Shown: positions 54,145 to 62,772 of the stretch, one piece after another
How the letters are laid out: every line of letters begins with the position of its first letter
Numbering within the stretch: position 1 is the stretch's first letter
Source: an uncultured Flavobacteriales bacterium
GTDB lineage: Bacteria > Bacteroidota > Bacteroidia > Flavobacteriales_D > Sanyastnellaceae
Length of the DNA: 64,000 nt
Assembly: GCA_938085105.1 (NCBI GenBank)
Contig: CALKGK010000002.1
Coordinates: 27,194-91,193, forward strand
Reading direction: 5' to 3'
The notes under the pieces: generated by a model
Told to the model about the DNA's origin: nothing
The model's database searches: none
Seen by the model: the letters and a program-made list of their open reading frames with translations, nothing else
Program-made: the position numbers and the translations under genes

Positions 54145-55143
54145 TTGAAAAAAGAAGATCTGCATAAGTGGTTTCAGTCCTTTAAAGGGATGAACGTTAT
54201 GGTGGTGGGCGATGTCATGATTGATGCCTACTACTGGGGAAAAGTTAACCGAATCTCCCCGGAAGCACCTGTACCTGTTGCTCACATTTCTGGTAGAGAA
54301 AACCGTTTGGGCGGTGCGGCAAATGTTGCACTGAATTTGAAAACCTTGGGGGCAGATCCCATCATTTGTTCGGTGATTGGAAAAGATGAAAAGGAAGGTG
54401 TTTTCCGCGCATTATTGAACAAAGGTGATTTTTCTGAAGAGGGAATTGTTGCCTCAAGTAGCCGAGTTACCACTACAAAAACTCGAATTATTGCCGACGG
54501 TCAGCACCTCCTTCGTGTGGATGAGGAAGATCATAGTCCGCTAGCGAAAAGCGACGAAAACGCCCTCATCGATCGCTGTTTGGAAATCATGGGAACCCAG
54601 AAAATTGCCGCAATTGTATTCGAAGATTACGACAAAGGTGTGCTCACGCCCCGATTGATCGAAGAAGTGATTGCAGCTGCAAAGAAGAGAAATATCCCTA
54701 CCTGCGTAGATCCCAAGAAAGACCACTTCTTTGACTATCAAGGGGTTGATTTATTCAAGCCGAACTTAAAAGAATTGCGAGAAGGACTAAAGATTGAAGT
54801 GAACCCCGAAAATCAGGAATCCCTCCAAAGCGCAGTGAATAGATTATCGGAAGCTTTGAACTGCAAATGCTCCATGGTCACCCTCAGTGAATACGGAGTG
54901 TGCATTCAGTGGAAAGATGGATTCGAAATCTTGCCTGCACATCCGCGTGAAATTGCTGATGTATCCGGGGCGGGCGATACGGTTATTTCAGTATCCAGTT
55001 TGCTCTTGGCCGCTGGTGCCGATCCTGTGAGCATTGCCAGCATCTCGAATTTGGCTGGCGGACTCGTTTGTGAGCGGGTTGGAGTTGTACCCATCAACAA
55101 GGAAAAACTCCTCTTGGAAGCTGAAAAACTCTGCCAAGGATGA
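54145..55143 (+). CDS. hldE: D-glycero-beta-D-manno-heptose-7-phosphate kinase (RfaE/HldE N-terminal type)
   Basis: PfkB-family kinase of ADP-heptose synthesis for lipopolysaccharide core. The 332 residues contain MVVGDVMIDAYYWGKVNRISPEAPVPV, GGAANVALNLKTLGADPIICSVIGKD, DGQHLLRVDEED and the catalytic DVSGAGDTVISV (Asp base). They stop at the end of the kinase domain, so the nucleotidyltransferase half of E. coli HldE is missing and must be a separate protein (the RfaE1/RfaE2 arrangement). The start is a TTG at 54145; there is no suitable ATG before the conserved region. It overlaps trkH by 4 bp (ATGA) and follows the aminotransferase by 10 bp. Confidence 0.9.
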   Translation: MKKEDLHKWFQSFKGMNVMVVGDVMIDAYYWGKVNRISPEAPVPVAHISGRENRLGGAANVALNLKTLGADPIICSVIGKDEKEGVFRALLNKGDFSEEGIVASSSRVTTTKTRIIADGQHLLRVDEEDHSPLAKSDENALIDRCLEIMGTQKIAAIVFEDYDKGVLTPRLIEEVIAAAKKRNIPTCVDPKKDHFFDYQGVDLFKPNLKELREGLKIEVNPENQESLQSAVNRLSEALNCKCSMVTLSEYGVCIQWKDGFEILPAHPREIADVSGAGDTVISVSSLLLAAGADPVSIASISNLAGGLVCERVGVVPINKEKLLLEAEKLCQG

Positions 55144-56966
55144 GCCTCGACCCCATCAGAGAACGGATCAACATCTTCCTCTACGGGACGAAGGAAAAAG
55201 TGCTTCGCTCAGGTCGCTTTTTGAACCTCATCGTATCACTTCTCTCCATTGTGGTGCTCATTTATTATTACGGATTTCCGCACAGTCCGGAAGAACAAGA
55301 CCAGCTTTTGATGATCATCAAAGGCTCTTTTGCTTTTTATGTACTGCATTATTTCATCCGGATCGTATACGACTTCTCCCCCGTGAAGTTCATTCAAAAC
55401 TCTTGGTTTGAAGGCTTGCTTATGCTCCTTCTTGTTGTGGAAGCCGTGAGTTACAACCTGTTTGACACCCTCTTGGTTGAAGCCCTATTTCAGCGCTTTG
55501 GTGTTACATCATTCACTGACTTGAGGAACATCTTCATTCAGGTATATTTCTTTTCTGTGGTTTGGATTGAGCTGAAACGATTGGGCCCGGTACTGCCCCG
55601 CTTTAAGGTGCATCCTTCTGTCATCTTCATCTTCTCCTTTTCTGCCTTGATTTTTGGTGGAACCGGACTCTTAATGCTGCCTGAAATGACCACCATTCAG
55701 GGAAGCATGAACTTTCTTGACGCCTTCTTCACCTCTACTTCAGCCACCTGTGTAACGGGCTTGATGGTGGAAGACACCCCCAATTTCTTCACCTTTAAAG
55801 GTCAGTTTGTGCTACTGATTCTCATTAAATTAGGAGGATTGAACATCATTGCTTTTGGGTCCTTTCTCGCCTTGGCTGCGAAGTTCGGACTCAGTGTAAA
55901 GCAGCACGACAGCATCGAAGATTTTGTGAACAGAGAAACCTCCATATCTGCCACAGGAATGCTCACAAAAGTGGTGGTTTGGAGCACCGTCATTGAGCTA
56001 ATTGGAACCGTGTTGATGTACGTTTTCTGGGACGATGCCATCCCCTTCACCAGCAATGGAGAACGTTGGTTCTTTAGCATATTCCATTCCGTGAGTGCCT
56101 TCAATAATGCGGGAATATCTTTGTTTTCTGGCGGCTTGGGGGACCCTCTAGTGGCCAACAACTATTATGTACATTGGATCGTTACCATCCTCGTCTTTTT
56201 TGGCGCTTTGGGAATGATGGCCGTCTTTAACCTTTTCGACCCGAAAGAATTGCGCAACCGACTAAAACATCCTTGGAAGCAAATTACCTTCAGCACTAAA
56301 ATCGCGCTGTACTACTCCATTGGCTTGGTTGCAGTTGGAGCCATTCTCTATTTTGTTTTGGAAGACCAGAACACCATGGCCGGACAATCGATGTTTGGAA
56401 AAGTAACCACCGCCGTGTTTCAGTCGGTAACCCGAACCTCTGGCTTTAACACCGTCGATATTGGGTCAATAGGTGTTCCCATGCTCTTCGTATTGGTTAT
56501 TTTGATGTTTATTGGATCTTCCTCAAGCTCAACAGGTGGTGGGATCAAAACATCCACCTTTGCCATCATCTCAGCCAACATATTGGCAACTATTCAAGGT
56601 AAGTCTCAAACCACCTTATACAAACGAAGCATTTCTTATTTGCTCATCTCACGAGCTTATTCTGTGTTGCTTTTCTTCGTTGTAGGGAACCTTATCTGCA
56701 CCTTTTTGTTGTGCATTACAGAGTCGCATATATTGGCTCAAGAAGGCAGAAACATTCTCGACCTGATGTTTGAACAGGTGAGCGCCATGGGAACCGTTGG
56801 ACTGAGCACCGGAATCACCGCTGATCTCAGTGCAGCGGGTAAAATAATCATTGCCGCAAGCATGTTTGTTGGAAGGGTAGGAACCCTCACCGTAGCCTTT
56901 GCTGTAACGAGAGAAACAATAAGTAAAAATTATAAATATCCCGAAGGCCATACCATGGTGGGATAA
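55140..56966 (+). CDS. trkH: TrkH/KtrB-family potassium transporter
   Basis: Inner-membrane K+ uptake channel subunit. In 608 residues the four pore loops of the superfamily can be read: TSTSATCVTGL, SVSAFNNAGISLF, SVTRTSGFNTVDI and SAMGTVGLSTGI. Each has the selectivity-filter glycine. The gating-type loop SSSSSTGGGIKTST after the third repeat is present. About 140 extra N-terminal residues with 3-4 helices precede the first repeat. No trkA-like regulator gene is adjacent. The start overlaps the heptose kinase stop (ATGA). Co-transcription with envelope and quinone genes is likely, given the 9-bp gap to menG. Confidence 0.94.
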   Translation: MSLDPIRERINIFLYGTKEKVLRSGRFLNLIVSLLSIVVLIYYYGFPHSPEEQDQLLMIIKGSFAFYVLHYFIRIVYDFSPVKFIQNSWFEGLLMLLLVVEAVSYNLFDTLLVEALFQRFGVTSFTDLRNIFIQVYFFSVVWIELKRLGPVLPRFKVHPSVIFIFSFSALIFGGTGLLMLPEMTTIQGSMNFLDAFFTSTSATCVTGLMVEDTPNFFTFKGQFVLLILIKLGGLNIIAFGSFLALAAKFGLSVKQHDSIEDFVNRETSISATGMLTKVVVWSTVIELIGTVLMYVFWDDAIPFTSNGERWFFSIFHSVSAFNNAGISLFSGGLGDPLVANNYYVHWIVTILVFFGALGMMAVFNLFDPKELRNRLKHPWKQITFSTKIALYYSIGLVAVGAILYFVLEDQNTMAGQSMFGKVTTAVFQSVTRTSGFNTVDIGSIGVPMLFVLVILMFIGSSSSSTGGGIKTSTFAIISANILATIQGKSQTTLYKRSISYLLISRAYSVLLFFVVGNLICTFLLCITESHILAQEGRNILDLMFEQVSAMGTVGLSTGITADLSAAGKIIIAASMFVGRVGTLTVAFAVTRETISKNYKYPEGHTMVG

Positions 56967-56975
56967 ATTGAAAAT

Positions 56976-57716
56976 ATGGGAACCAAAGTAACTCCGTACA
57001 CTTCACCAGACGACAAGGCCAAGAAAGAGCAAGTGGCAGAAATGTTTGACAACATTGCCCACAGCTACGATGCGCTCAACCATTTTTTCTCCCTCGGAAT
57101 TGATGTGCTTTGGAGAAAGAAAGCCATTCGAATCTTGAAGAAAAGAGGTCCGAAACGCCTCATGGATGTGGCAACAGGAACGGGTGATTTCGCCATTGAA
57201 GCTCAACGAATGGGACTGGGTGCTACCGAAATTATTGGTGTAGACATTTCCAACGGAATGCTCGAAATTGGCCGGAAGAAAGTCAAGAAACGCGGTTACG
57301 AAAAGGTCATTGACTTGCGCTATGGAGACAGCGAAAACCTCCCTTTTAAAGACAACTATTTTGATGCCTTTACCGTGGCATTTGGGGTCCGCAATTTTGA
57401 AAACTTGGAAAAAGGTTTGACCGACATGCACCGAGTATTGGCTCCTGATGGAATGGGACTCGTGCTGGAATTCTCCAAGCCAAAATCCTTTCCTTTCAAG
57501 CAATTGTTTTGGTTTTACTTTAAAGTTGTGATGCCATTGGTAGGGAAACTGGTATCGAAAGACAGCAGAGCGTACACCTATCTACCGGAAAGCGTTCAAG
57601 TTTTTCCACAGGGTGATGAGTTCATTGCCATCATGCAGAAATGTGGGTACACGAACGTACAGCAGCACCGCCTTACTGGAGGAATTGCCACCATTTACAC
57701 CGGAATCAAAAAATAA
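56976..57716 (+). CDS. ubiE: Demethylmenaquinone methyltransferase (UbiE/MenG)
   Basis: SAM-dependent C-methyltransferase, last step of menaquinone synthesis (Bacteroidota use menaquinone). The 246 residues have the UbiE signatures FDNIAHSYDALNHFFSLGIDVLWR near the N-terminus, the SAM motif LMDVATGTGDFAIEA, GDSENLPFKDNYFDAFTVAFGVRNFE and YTYLPESVQVFPQGDEF. The start ATG is 9 bp after trkH. The stop codon shares a base with the aroA start (TAATG), so the two are translated together. In some Bacteroidota this gene precedes porT; here it precedes aroA instead. Confidence 0.95.
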   Translation: MGTKVTPYTSPDDKAKKEQVAEMFDNIAHSYDALNHFFSLGIDVLWRKKAIRILKKRGPKRLMDVATGTGDFAIEAQRMGLGATEIIGVDISNGMLEIGRKKVKKRGYEKVIDLRYGDSENLPFKDNYFDAFTVAFGVRNFENLEKGLTDMHRVLAPDGMGLVLEFSKPKSFPFKQLFWFYFKVVMPLVGKLVSKDSRAYTYLPESVQVFPQGDEFIAIMQKCGYTNVQQHRLTGGIATIYTGIKK

Positions 57717-58972
57717 TGAAGCTCACCGTTTATCCTTCACCCCTTGAAGGGTCCGTTACCGTTCCCGGTTCAAAAAGCATCATGCAAAGAGCCTTAGCCG
57801 CCGCTCTACTTGCCGATGGAACCAGTATTATTCATCAACCAGCATCCAGCGAAGACTGTCTCAACATCGGTGCAGTCATTGAGCAACTTGGAGCAAAAAC
57901 AGAGCTCGTGGATGGAGCCTTGCACGTTCACGGAGGAATGAAACCGCTTCAAGATTACGTGCACATGGGAGAATCGGGACTAGGAACCCGAATGTTCACC
58001 CCCATCATTGCTCTTCTATCCACGCCCATGACCATTGTTGGAGAAGGCTCTTTGATGGATCGACCAATGGGTCAATTCGACACCCTACTACCCGCTCTTG
58101 GAGCTCAATGCAAAAGCAACGACGGCAAGCTACCCCTCGAAGTGGTTGGTGTGCTTAAAGGTGGTGAGATTGAAGTTGACGGAAGCATGAGTTCACAGTT
58201 TCTCACCGGTTTGCTCATGGCGCTACCTTTGGCTGAAAACGACAGCATACTGCACGTCAAAGATTTGAAAAGCACTCCTTACATCGACCTCACTTTGGAA
58301 ATTCTTGAGGTCTTTGGAATTGACATTGAACGGGAGGAGTACCACACCTTCAAGATCCGAGGAAAACAAACGTATCAGCCCAGTGAAATCACCGTTGAAG
58401 GAGACTGGAGTGCCGCAGCAGCCATCTTCACTGCAGGTGCCGTTGCTGGTGGAAATAAATTCGCCGTTGAAGGCTTGGGCACCCAATTCACACAAGCAGA
58501 TGAATCGGTGAAGGGTGCTTTGCTCTTCGCAGGAGCTCGCTTGATGAATACCGACGAAGGTCTGCACATTCATTCGCATCGTTTGAGAGGCTTTGAGTTC
58601 AACGCTAGCGATTGTCCAGACCTCTTCCCCGTGCTCGCCGCCATGGCCGTTTTCGCCAAAAAGCCCAGCACCATTCACGGAATCCACCGCTTAACGCACA
58701 AGGAAAGCAACCGTGCACTTGCCATTCAAGAAGAGTTTGGAAAAGCTGGAATTCAGGTTGAGCTTGTGGAAGATAAGATGATCATTCACCCTGGGAAGGT
58801 TCAGAAAGCCACGCTACATTCGCATCACGACCACCGCATTGCAATGGCCGCCGCAATTCTAGGTTTAGCCGGAGCTCCCATCACCATTGAAGACGCCGAT
58901 GCCGTGGGAAAATCCTACCCCGACTTCTTTGCTGATTTGAGCGATTTGGGTGCTGAGATTGACGTTCATTGA
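57716..58972 (+). CDS. aroA: 3-phosphoshikimate 1-carboxyvinyltransferase (EPSP synthase)
   Basis: Sixth step of the shikimate pathway: joins phosphoenolpyruvate and shikimate 3-phosphate. The 418 residues carry PGSKSIMQRALAAALLADGTS (substrate loop), the first-domain GLGTRMFTPIIALL (in place of the more usual NAGTAMRP-type site), SSQFLTGLLMALPL, SAAAAIFTAGAV and the C-terminal HHDHRIAMAAAILGL. The NSGTTxRL motif is thus replaced by ESGLGTRMF, so this is the diverged Bacteroidota-type form. The correct start is the ATG at 57716, overlapping the ubiE stop by one base; the frame can be extended back into ubiE. Confidence 0.94.
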   Translation: MKLTVYPSPLEGSVTVPGSKSIMQRALAAALLADGTSIIHQPASSEDCLNIGAVIEQLGAKTELVDGALHVHGGMKPLQDYVHMGESGLGTRMFTPIIALLSTPMTIVGEGSLMDRPMGQFDTLLPALGAQCKSNDGKLPLEVVGVLKGGEIEVDGSMSSQFLTGLLMALPLAENDSILHVKDLKSTPYIDLTLEILEVFGIDIEREEYHTFKIRGKQTYQPSEITVEGDWSAAAAIFTAGAVAGGNKFAVEGLGTQFTQADESVKGALLFAGARLMNTDEGLHIHSHRLRGFEFNASDCPDLFPVLAAMAVFAKKPSTIHGIHRLTHKESNRALAIQEEFGKAGIQVELVEDKMIIHPGKVQKATLHSHHDHRIAMAAAILGLAGAPITIEDADAVGKSYPDFFADLSDLGAEIDVH

Positions 58973-58995
58973 ACCTCATTTGAATCAAAAAACGA

Positions 58996-59434
58996 ATGAT
59001 GAAAACGCTTTGCCGAGGAAATTCACATCGCTGCTCCTAGCAACTTGACGTGGAACTACCTTTGCCAAGTGGAACATTGGCCAAAATGGGACACCGAATT
59101 AAATAAGGCGGAAATAAATCAAGCATTCCAGTTGGGCAATCAGGGAACGATGATACCCATGAGCGGTCAGCAATTAAAATTCACCATCACCCAACTTCAG
59201 AAAGGCAGTTTTTACCAGGTGCGAACAAAAATGCCGCTGGGACATTTGGATATGGAGCGGACAATTGTTCGCCACGGAGAAGAATGCACGTTTCGTGATG
59301 AAATCAGTTTTGGAGGCTTGAGCGGAAATATCTTTGCACTATTCTTGGGCGGGAAATTCAAAAAAGTGCTTCCCAGTGTGATTGAAAATTTCAAACGCCA
59401 AGTAGAACAACTTGCTAAAACCTCGAACCCATGA
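58996..59434 (+). pseudogene. SRPBCC (polyketide cyclase-like) protein with apparent 5' frameshift
   Basis: Small lipid-binding-fold protein, about 145 residues when repaired; function unknown. The intact frame reads AEEIHIAAPSNLTWNYLCQV...HWPKWDTEL, a typical SRPBCC N-terminus, and continues to FKRQVEQL. But the frame has no ATG: upstream in the same frame there is a TGA (59000-59002), while the ATGs at 58996 and 58999 lie in another frame and end at a TAG (59038). Removing one A from the run AAAA at 59002-59005 would give ATG ATG AAA CGC TTT and an unbroken reading frame. Either the gene is broken, the base is a sequence error, or translation begins at the TTG at 59045, which would cut off the first strand. 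It overlaps the next gene by 4 bp (ATGA). Confidence 0.65.
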
Positions 59435-59808
59435 TCGCCCTTCGAATCATTTACATCTTGAACATTATTGTCGCCGGACAAATTGCCTTTACATCTATGT
59501 TTCAAGCAGAAAAAGCGAGCGCAACAATTTTCGCTGGAGCTTATGAACACACTGATCTCGTTCGCTTAGAGGGGTGATTGTGGTTGTCTATTGCACTGAT
59601 TTCCGGTCTCGGACTTTGGAAACCCCTCACTTTTTCACCCATCTTACTGGTTCAATTGATTTACAAAGGAACCTGGCTATTTCTGGTGGCACTGCCTGCT
59701 TTCAAAGCCAATTTGCCCTTTCCCAAAGGAATGGCCTCCTTTTTTATAATTTGGGTTTTGGTGATTCCGTTCATCATTCCGTGGAAAGTTTGGTTTGCCG
59801 GAAGTTGA
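59431..59808 (+). pseudogene. Small four-helix membrane protein interrupted by an in-frame TGA
   Basis: From the ATG at 59431 the frame codes for MIALRIIYILNIIVAGQIAF...LVRLEG, then TGA (59575-59577), then LWLSIALISGLGLWKPLTFS...VWFAGS to a stop at 59806-59808, in the same frame. Read through, it is a plausible 125-residue protein with about four membrane helices. I recall related uncharacterised small membrane proteins of this size; the residue lost is possibly Cys or Trp (one base from TGA). It is the partner of the SRPBCC gene (ATGA overlap), which is also damaged. A sequence error or real decay are the likeliest causes. Confidence 0.6.
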
Positions 59809-60127
59809 GTGAAGGTATGGATGTTCCAAATGGATTGGCTTAAAAAAACGGAACTTTTAAAACGGCAGAATTTCGCAGCTCCAAAAACATTTCAAGCTCA
59901 AGCACAAAACAAAACAGCTTAAAGGCAAAGTTCTCAAGCGCGATATTGATGCACAACCGAACTTCGTGTCAGGGGACAGGGGTGCTGTCCCCAGGGTGTT
60001 TTTAAATAAGGTATCCTCATGAGGTATTGTCGCCCACAACCCACGAAAACTCCCCCCCCCATCAAGCCCAGCTCCTAACTGAACAAAATGAGGGAAAACA
60101 AGGTAATTTGTACCTATCTTCTCTATC
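59809..60127. other. Intergenic region with hairpin, palindrome and C9 run
   Basis: No gene found. It contains an 8-bp stem GGGGACAG/CTGTCCCC with loop GGGTG (59972-59992), a 10-bp palindrome CCTCATGAGG (60015-60024) and a run of nine C (60052-60060). The C-run is 67 nt before the ATG of the SOUL gene. A weak box TATCTTCT (60115-60122, six of eight positions) ends 5 nt before that ATG. Confidence 0.55.
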
Positions 60128-60739
60128 ATGAAAATCCGCAAAAAAGCAATGATCTTCCTTTCCGTTCTCTTTGGAATTTTACTCATCGGTTTTACCCTTG
60201 TTCAAATCTTTGCGAAGAACAGTCAGAACAACATCGAAACCTATTCTTATCAGCTCGAAAAAAAATACCCGGAATTCGAAATCAGGAACTATGCCCCCAG
60301 TTTATTCACCTCAGTGAAGCTCAATTCAAGCAACTACAAAGAAGCATCCAGTCAAGGGTTCAGGATCTTGGCAGGGTACATTTTTGGAGGAAATGAGCGC
60401 AATGAAAAAATTGCCATGACCTCCCCCGTGAGCATGAGCTTGGAAGACAGCATCACCATGATGTTTATGGTGCCGAAGAAATTCAACAAAGCCAACTTGC
60501 CCACCCCCAACCAAGAAAACATCGAGTTCAAAGAAATGCCTGCTCGCAGGGTGGCCTGCATTGCCTTTGGTGGTTGGAGCTCCGATGAAAAAATAGAAAA
60601 ATACCGAAAGCAACTCACAACAGCACTTGAGCGAGAAGGAATTGCTCACACTGGGAAGTTCATGCTTCTTGGCTACAACCCTCCCTATGAGGTCTTTGGA
60701 AGAAAAAATGAAATTCTGGTCGAACTCAATAACAAGTGA
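60128..60739 (+). CDS. SOUL heme-binding family protein
   Basis: Protein of 203 residues with one N-terminal membrane anchor or signal (about 7-27, AMIFLSVLFGILLIGFTLVQ) and a SOUL/HBP domain (about 38-200): YPEFEIRNYAPSLFTSVKL, FRILAGYIFGGNERNEKIAMTSPVSM, MFMVPKKF and VACIAFGGWSSDEKIEKYRKQL are family landmarks. Members bind heme or tetrapyrroles with unclear roles; here the domain is presumably on the periplasmic side. It stands downstream of two broken genes and a C9 run, and has no obvious operon partner. Confidence 0.92.
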   Translation: MKIRKKAMIFLSVLFGILLIGFTLVQIFAKNSQNNIETYSYQLEKKYPEFEIRNYAPSLFTSVKLNSSNYKEASSQGFRILAGYIFGGNERNEKIAMTSPVSMSLEDSITMMFMVPKKFNKANLPTPNQENIEFKEMPARRVACIAFGGWSSDEKIEKYRKQLTTALEREGIAHTGKFMLLGYNPPYEVFGRKNEILVELNNK

Positions 60740-60913
60740 CTTTTTTAAGGATTTGCAACTCGGAGTGAGTTTGTTGTTTCAGGGGGACTAAGACCCTTTC
60801 GAATACTGCGATACTCTCGAAAAACATTGAGGTGATAAAGAAGGACCAAATCTTTCCAAAATCTCGTAACTTTCTGGTCTGATATAAGTCAGCAGGCTTT
60901 AAAATCGAGCCCC

Positions 60914-61570
60914 ATGAAAAAGCTCCAACACCTTTTCATTATCACCTTGTCCCTCTTGTTATTTGCTTCGTGCGCCACGCAAAATAAGGTAATGACCAAC
61001 AACTTCATTCAAAAAAGGAAATACACCAAGGGGTTTTTCATTGGCACCAAGAAACAAAACGCTCAGCGCACTCAGTCAACTTCACAGAAGTTCGAAATAG
61101 CCAACATAGCCTCTGAAAAGATAGAAGCCACTCCTATCGATAATAGCATCGAGCGAGACTTGCTGACCATCACGCATCAGCCTTCACCAGTGCGCACTGA
61201 CAATGATTTGAGTACAAAAACAGAAGTCGGGCAAGCCAAGCAAAAGCCACCCGTCCAATTCGATATAGAAGTGCCACAATCAGTGTTAAATACACATGCA
61301 CCAAAAATGAACAATAATGGATTACTGAAAGCACCCCGCCCACTTGTCCCAAACTCCCCGCTTAATGGAGGAAGCCAAGTTGTAGCCCTGGCCCTGTGTT
61401 TCTTTATTGGCATCTTTGGCATCCATCGAATGTACTTGGGATACATCGGCATTGGACTGCTTCAGCTCATTACTTTTGGAGGCTTGGGGATTTGGTGGTT
61501 CATTGATCTTATTCGAATTATTATTGGTGACCTCAAACCAAAAAGCGGCAGATATATTCGAGGATTTTAG
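60914..61570 (+). CDS. TM2-domain lipoprotein
   Basis: Lipoprotein of 218 residues. The signal MKKLQHLFIITLSLLLFASCATQ has its lipobox Cys at residue 20. After it comes FIQKRKYTKGFFIG, a KRKYxKGF motif that recurs near the start of Bacteroidota proteins of this kind, then a disordered Thr/Ser/Lys-rich region (about 45-150). The C-terminus is a TM2 domain: two membrane helices with the short turn between them (CFFIGIFGIHRMYLGYIGIG, LITFGGLGIWWFIDLIRIII) and the conserved G-x-HRxYLG and W-x-D positions. It would span or attach to two membrane surfaces, which is odd for a lipoprotein. Role unknown. Confidence 0.85.
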   Translation: MKKLQHLFIITLSLLLFASCATQNKVMTNNFIQKRKYTKGFFIGTKKQNAQRTQSTSQKFEIANIASEKIEATPIDNSIERDLLTITHQPSPVRTDNDLSTKTEVGQAKQKPPVQFDIEVPQSVLNTHAPKMNNNGLLKAPRPLVPNSPLNGGSQVVALALCFFIGIFGIHRMYLGYIGIGLLQLITFGGLGIWWFIDLIRIIIGDLKPKSGRYIRGF

Positions 61571-61746
61571 CATAAAGGTGTATTCCAAACACCATTTGTT
61601 CAAGCAGAAAATGACGAATGCATTTCGATGGTAAGTTCAGCATAAAATGCCGTCAGTTTGAACTTAAACCATTCATTTTTATCACTTTTTGGATTCTCAT
61701 CTCACGGGAGAATACTACATTGTGCGTGTACTTGATTCTCACAATT

Positions 61747-62751
61747 ATGCAAACCCTTTCGAACAAAAAACCCATACTTATCCTCGTTATTTGCTCTCAG
61801 TTGATCATTCTTGGGTGCAGTACTTCAGGCCCTTCAGACCAGACAAAATCGAAGGCCAAGGAACAGACAACAATAGTCGTCGCCTGTTCAGACGAAATTC
61901 CAGAAAAAGACGAAAAAGCAATGGTAACTCCCCATCCCTATGGTGGATGGTATTGCCCGGATAACCTGAAAGGCTTTCCTCCAATCGACATCCAAGACTT
62001 AGATGAAATCGAAGTCATTGAAGGTCGGCTCCCAACGCAAGAGGAGGCACAATCAGGGCGTTCCCTCATTTATATTGATCCGGAAAAACATCCCAACGCA
62101 AAGACTTTGAACCTTGCCCTTCCAAAAGTGGCTACTTACTACAACGAATTCACCGAAAAAGAAGAACTCGTGATTGTGATCCAAGCCATTGTGGTTGAAC
62201 AGGACTCCGTTGTCGGTTTCCGTTATGCCAATGGTGGAAACGGTTCTGCTCGATGGAATGAGATTGAGTTTTTGGACGACCTTTCGGTAAAGTCTTTGGG
62301 CGACCGACCCTTTGTTTCGCGAAACCTAGAAATTAATGCTACTCCAGAAAAGGTATGGCGCATGCTCACTTCCCTCGAATTTGAACGTGAATTGATGACC
62401 AGCTTGGGTAGTGATGCCTTTCTTCCGAAGGCCTGGCAACGACATGCCAAAGTAGCTTATCCATATACCTCGGATTCAAAAGAAAATGTGGGCGAAGTAA
62501 CGGCTGCTTGGGAAGGTGTTTATGCGCAAATGGACTACACCATTGACGGAGAAAATTACGTTCAGAAGTTCTTTATTGAACAGAATCCCGACCGCAAATC
62601 GAGCATTCTCCACCTAGTGTCGGGGCCTTATCTCGAAGATTTCAAAGAACACGACCGCAACTGGGCCAACTACCACGAACTGCTTCGAACTTTGAGTGAA
62701 CGAAGACAAAAAGGAGATCCCAGTCTCATGGAGGAAATCATCAAGAACTAA
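61747..62751 (+). CDS. Lipoprotein with C-terminal SRPBCC-like domain
   Basis: Unrecognised 334-residue protein. I start at the ATG at 61747: MQTLSNKKPILILVICSQLIILGCS has a lipobox (ILGC, Cys at about 24); the frame extends upstream to 61618 through sequence without coding character. Residues about 50-190 hold HPYGGWYCPDNLKGFPPIDI and DLDEIEVIEGRLPTQEEAQ, with no family I know. Residues about 205-320 begin FVSRNLEINATPEKVWRMLTS, the start of an SRPBCC fold, and end YHELLRTLSERR. The fold call is tentative. The DUF1801 gene follows 21 bp after its stop, and the TM2 lipoprotein precedes it. Confidence 0.75.
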   Translation: MQTLSNKKPILILVICSQLIILGCSTSGPSDQTKSKAKEQTTIVVACSDEIPEKDEKAMVTPHPYGGWYCPDNLKGFPPIDIQDLDEIEVIEGRLPTQEEAQSGRSLIYIDPEKHPNAKTLNLALPKVATYYNEFTEKEELVIVIQAIVVEQDSVVGFRYANGGNGSARWNEIEFLDDLSVKSLGDRPFVSRNLEINATPEKVWRMLTSLEFERELMTSLGSDAFLPKAWQRHAKVAYPYTSDSKENVGEVTAAWEGVYAQMDYTIDGENYVQKFFIEQNPDRKSSILHLVSGPYLEDFKEHDRNWANYHELLRTLSERRQKGDPSLMEEIIKN

Positions 62752-62772
62752 TTGGTCCTTTTTGAAACGAAA

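Noticed and set aside
59575..59577. Selenocysteine or reassigned TGA in the small membrane protein
   Set aside because: TGA is used as a normal stop by many genes in the window and no selenocysteine-insertion structure was evident; a mutation or sequence error is simpler.
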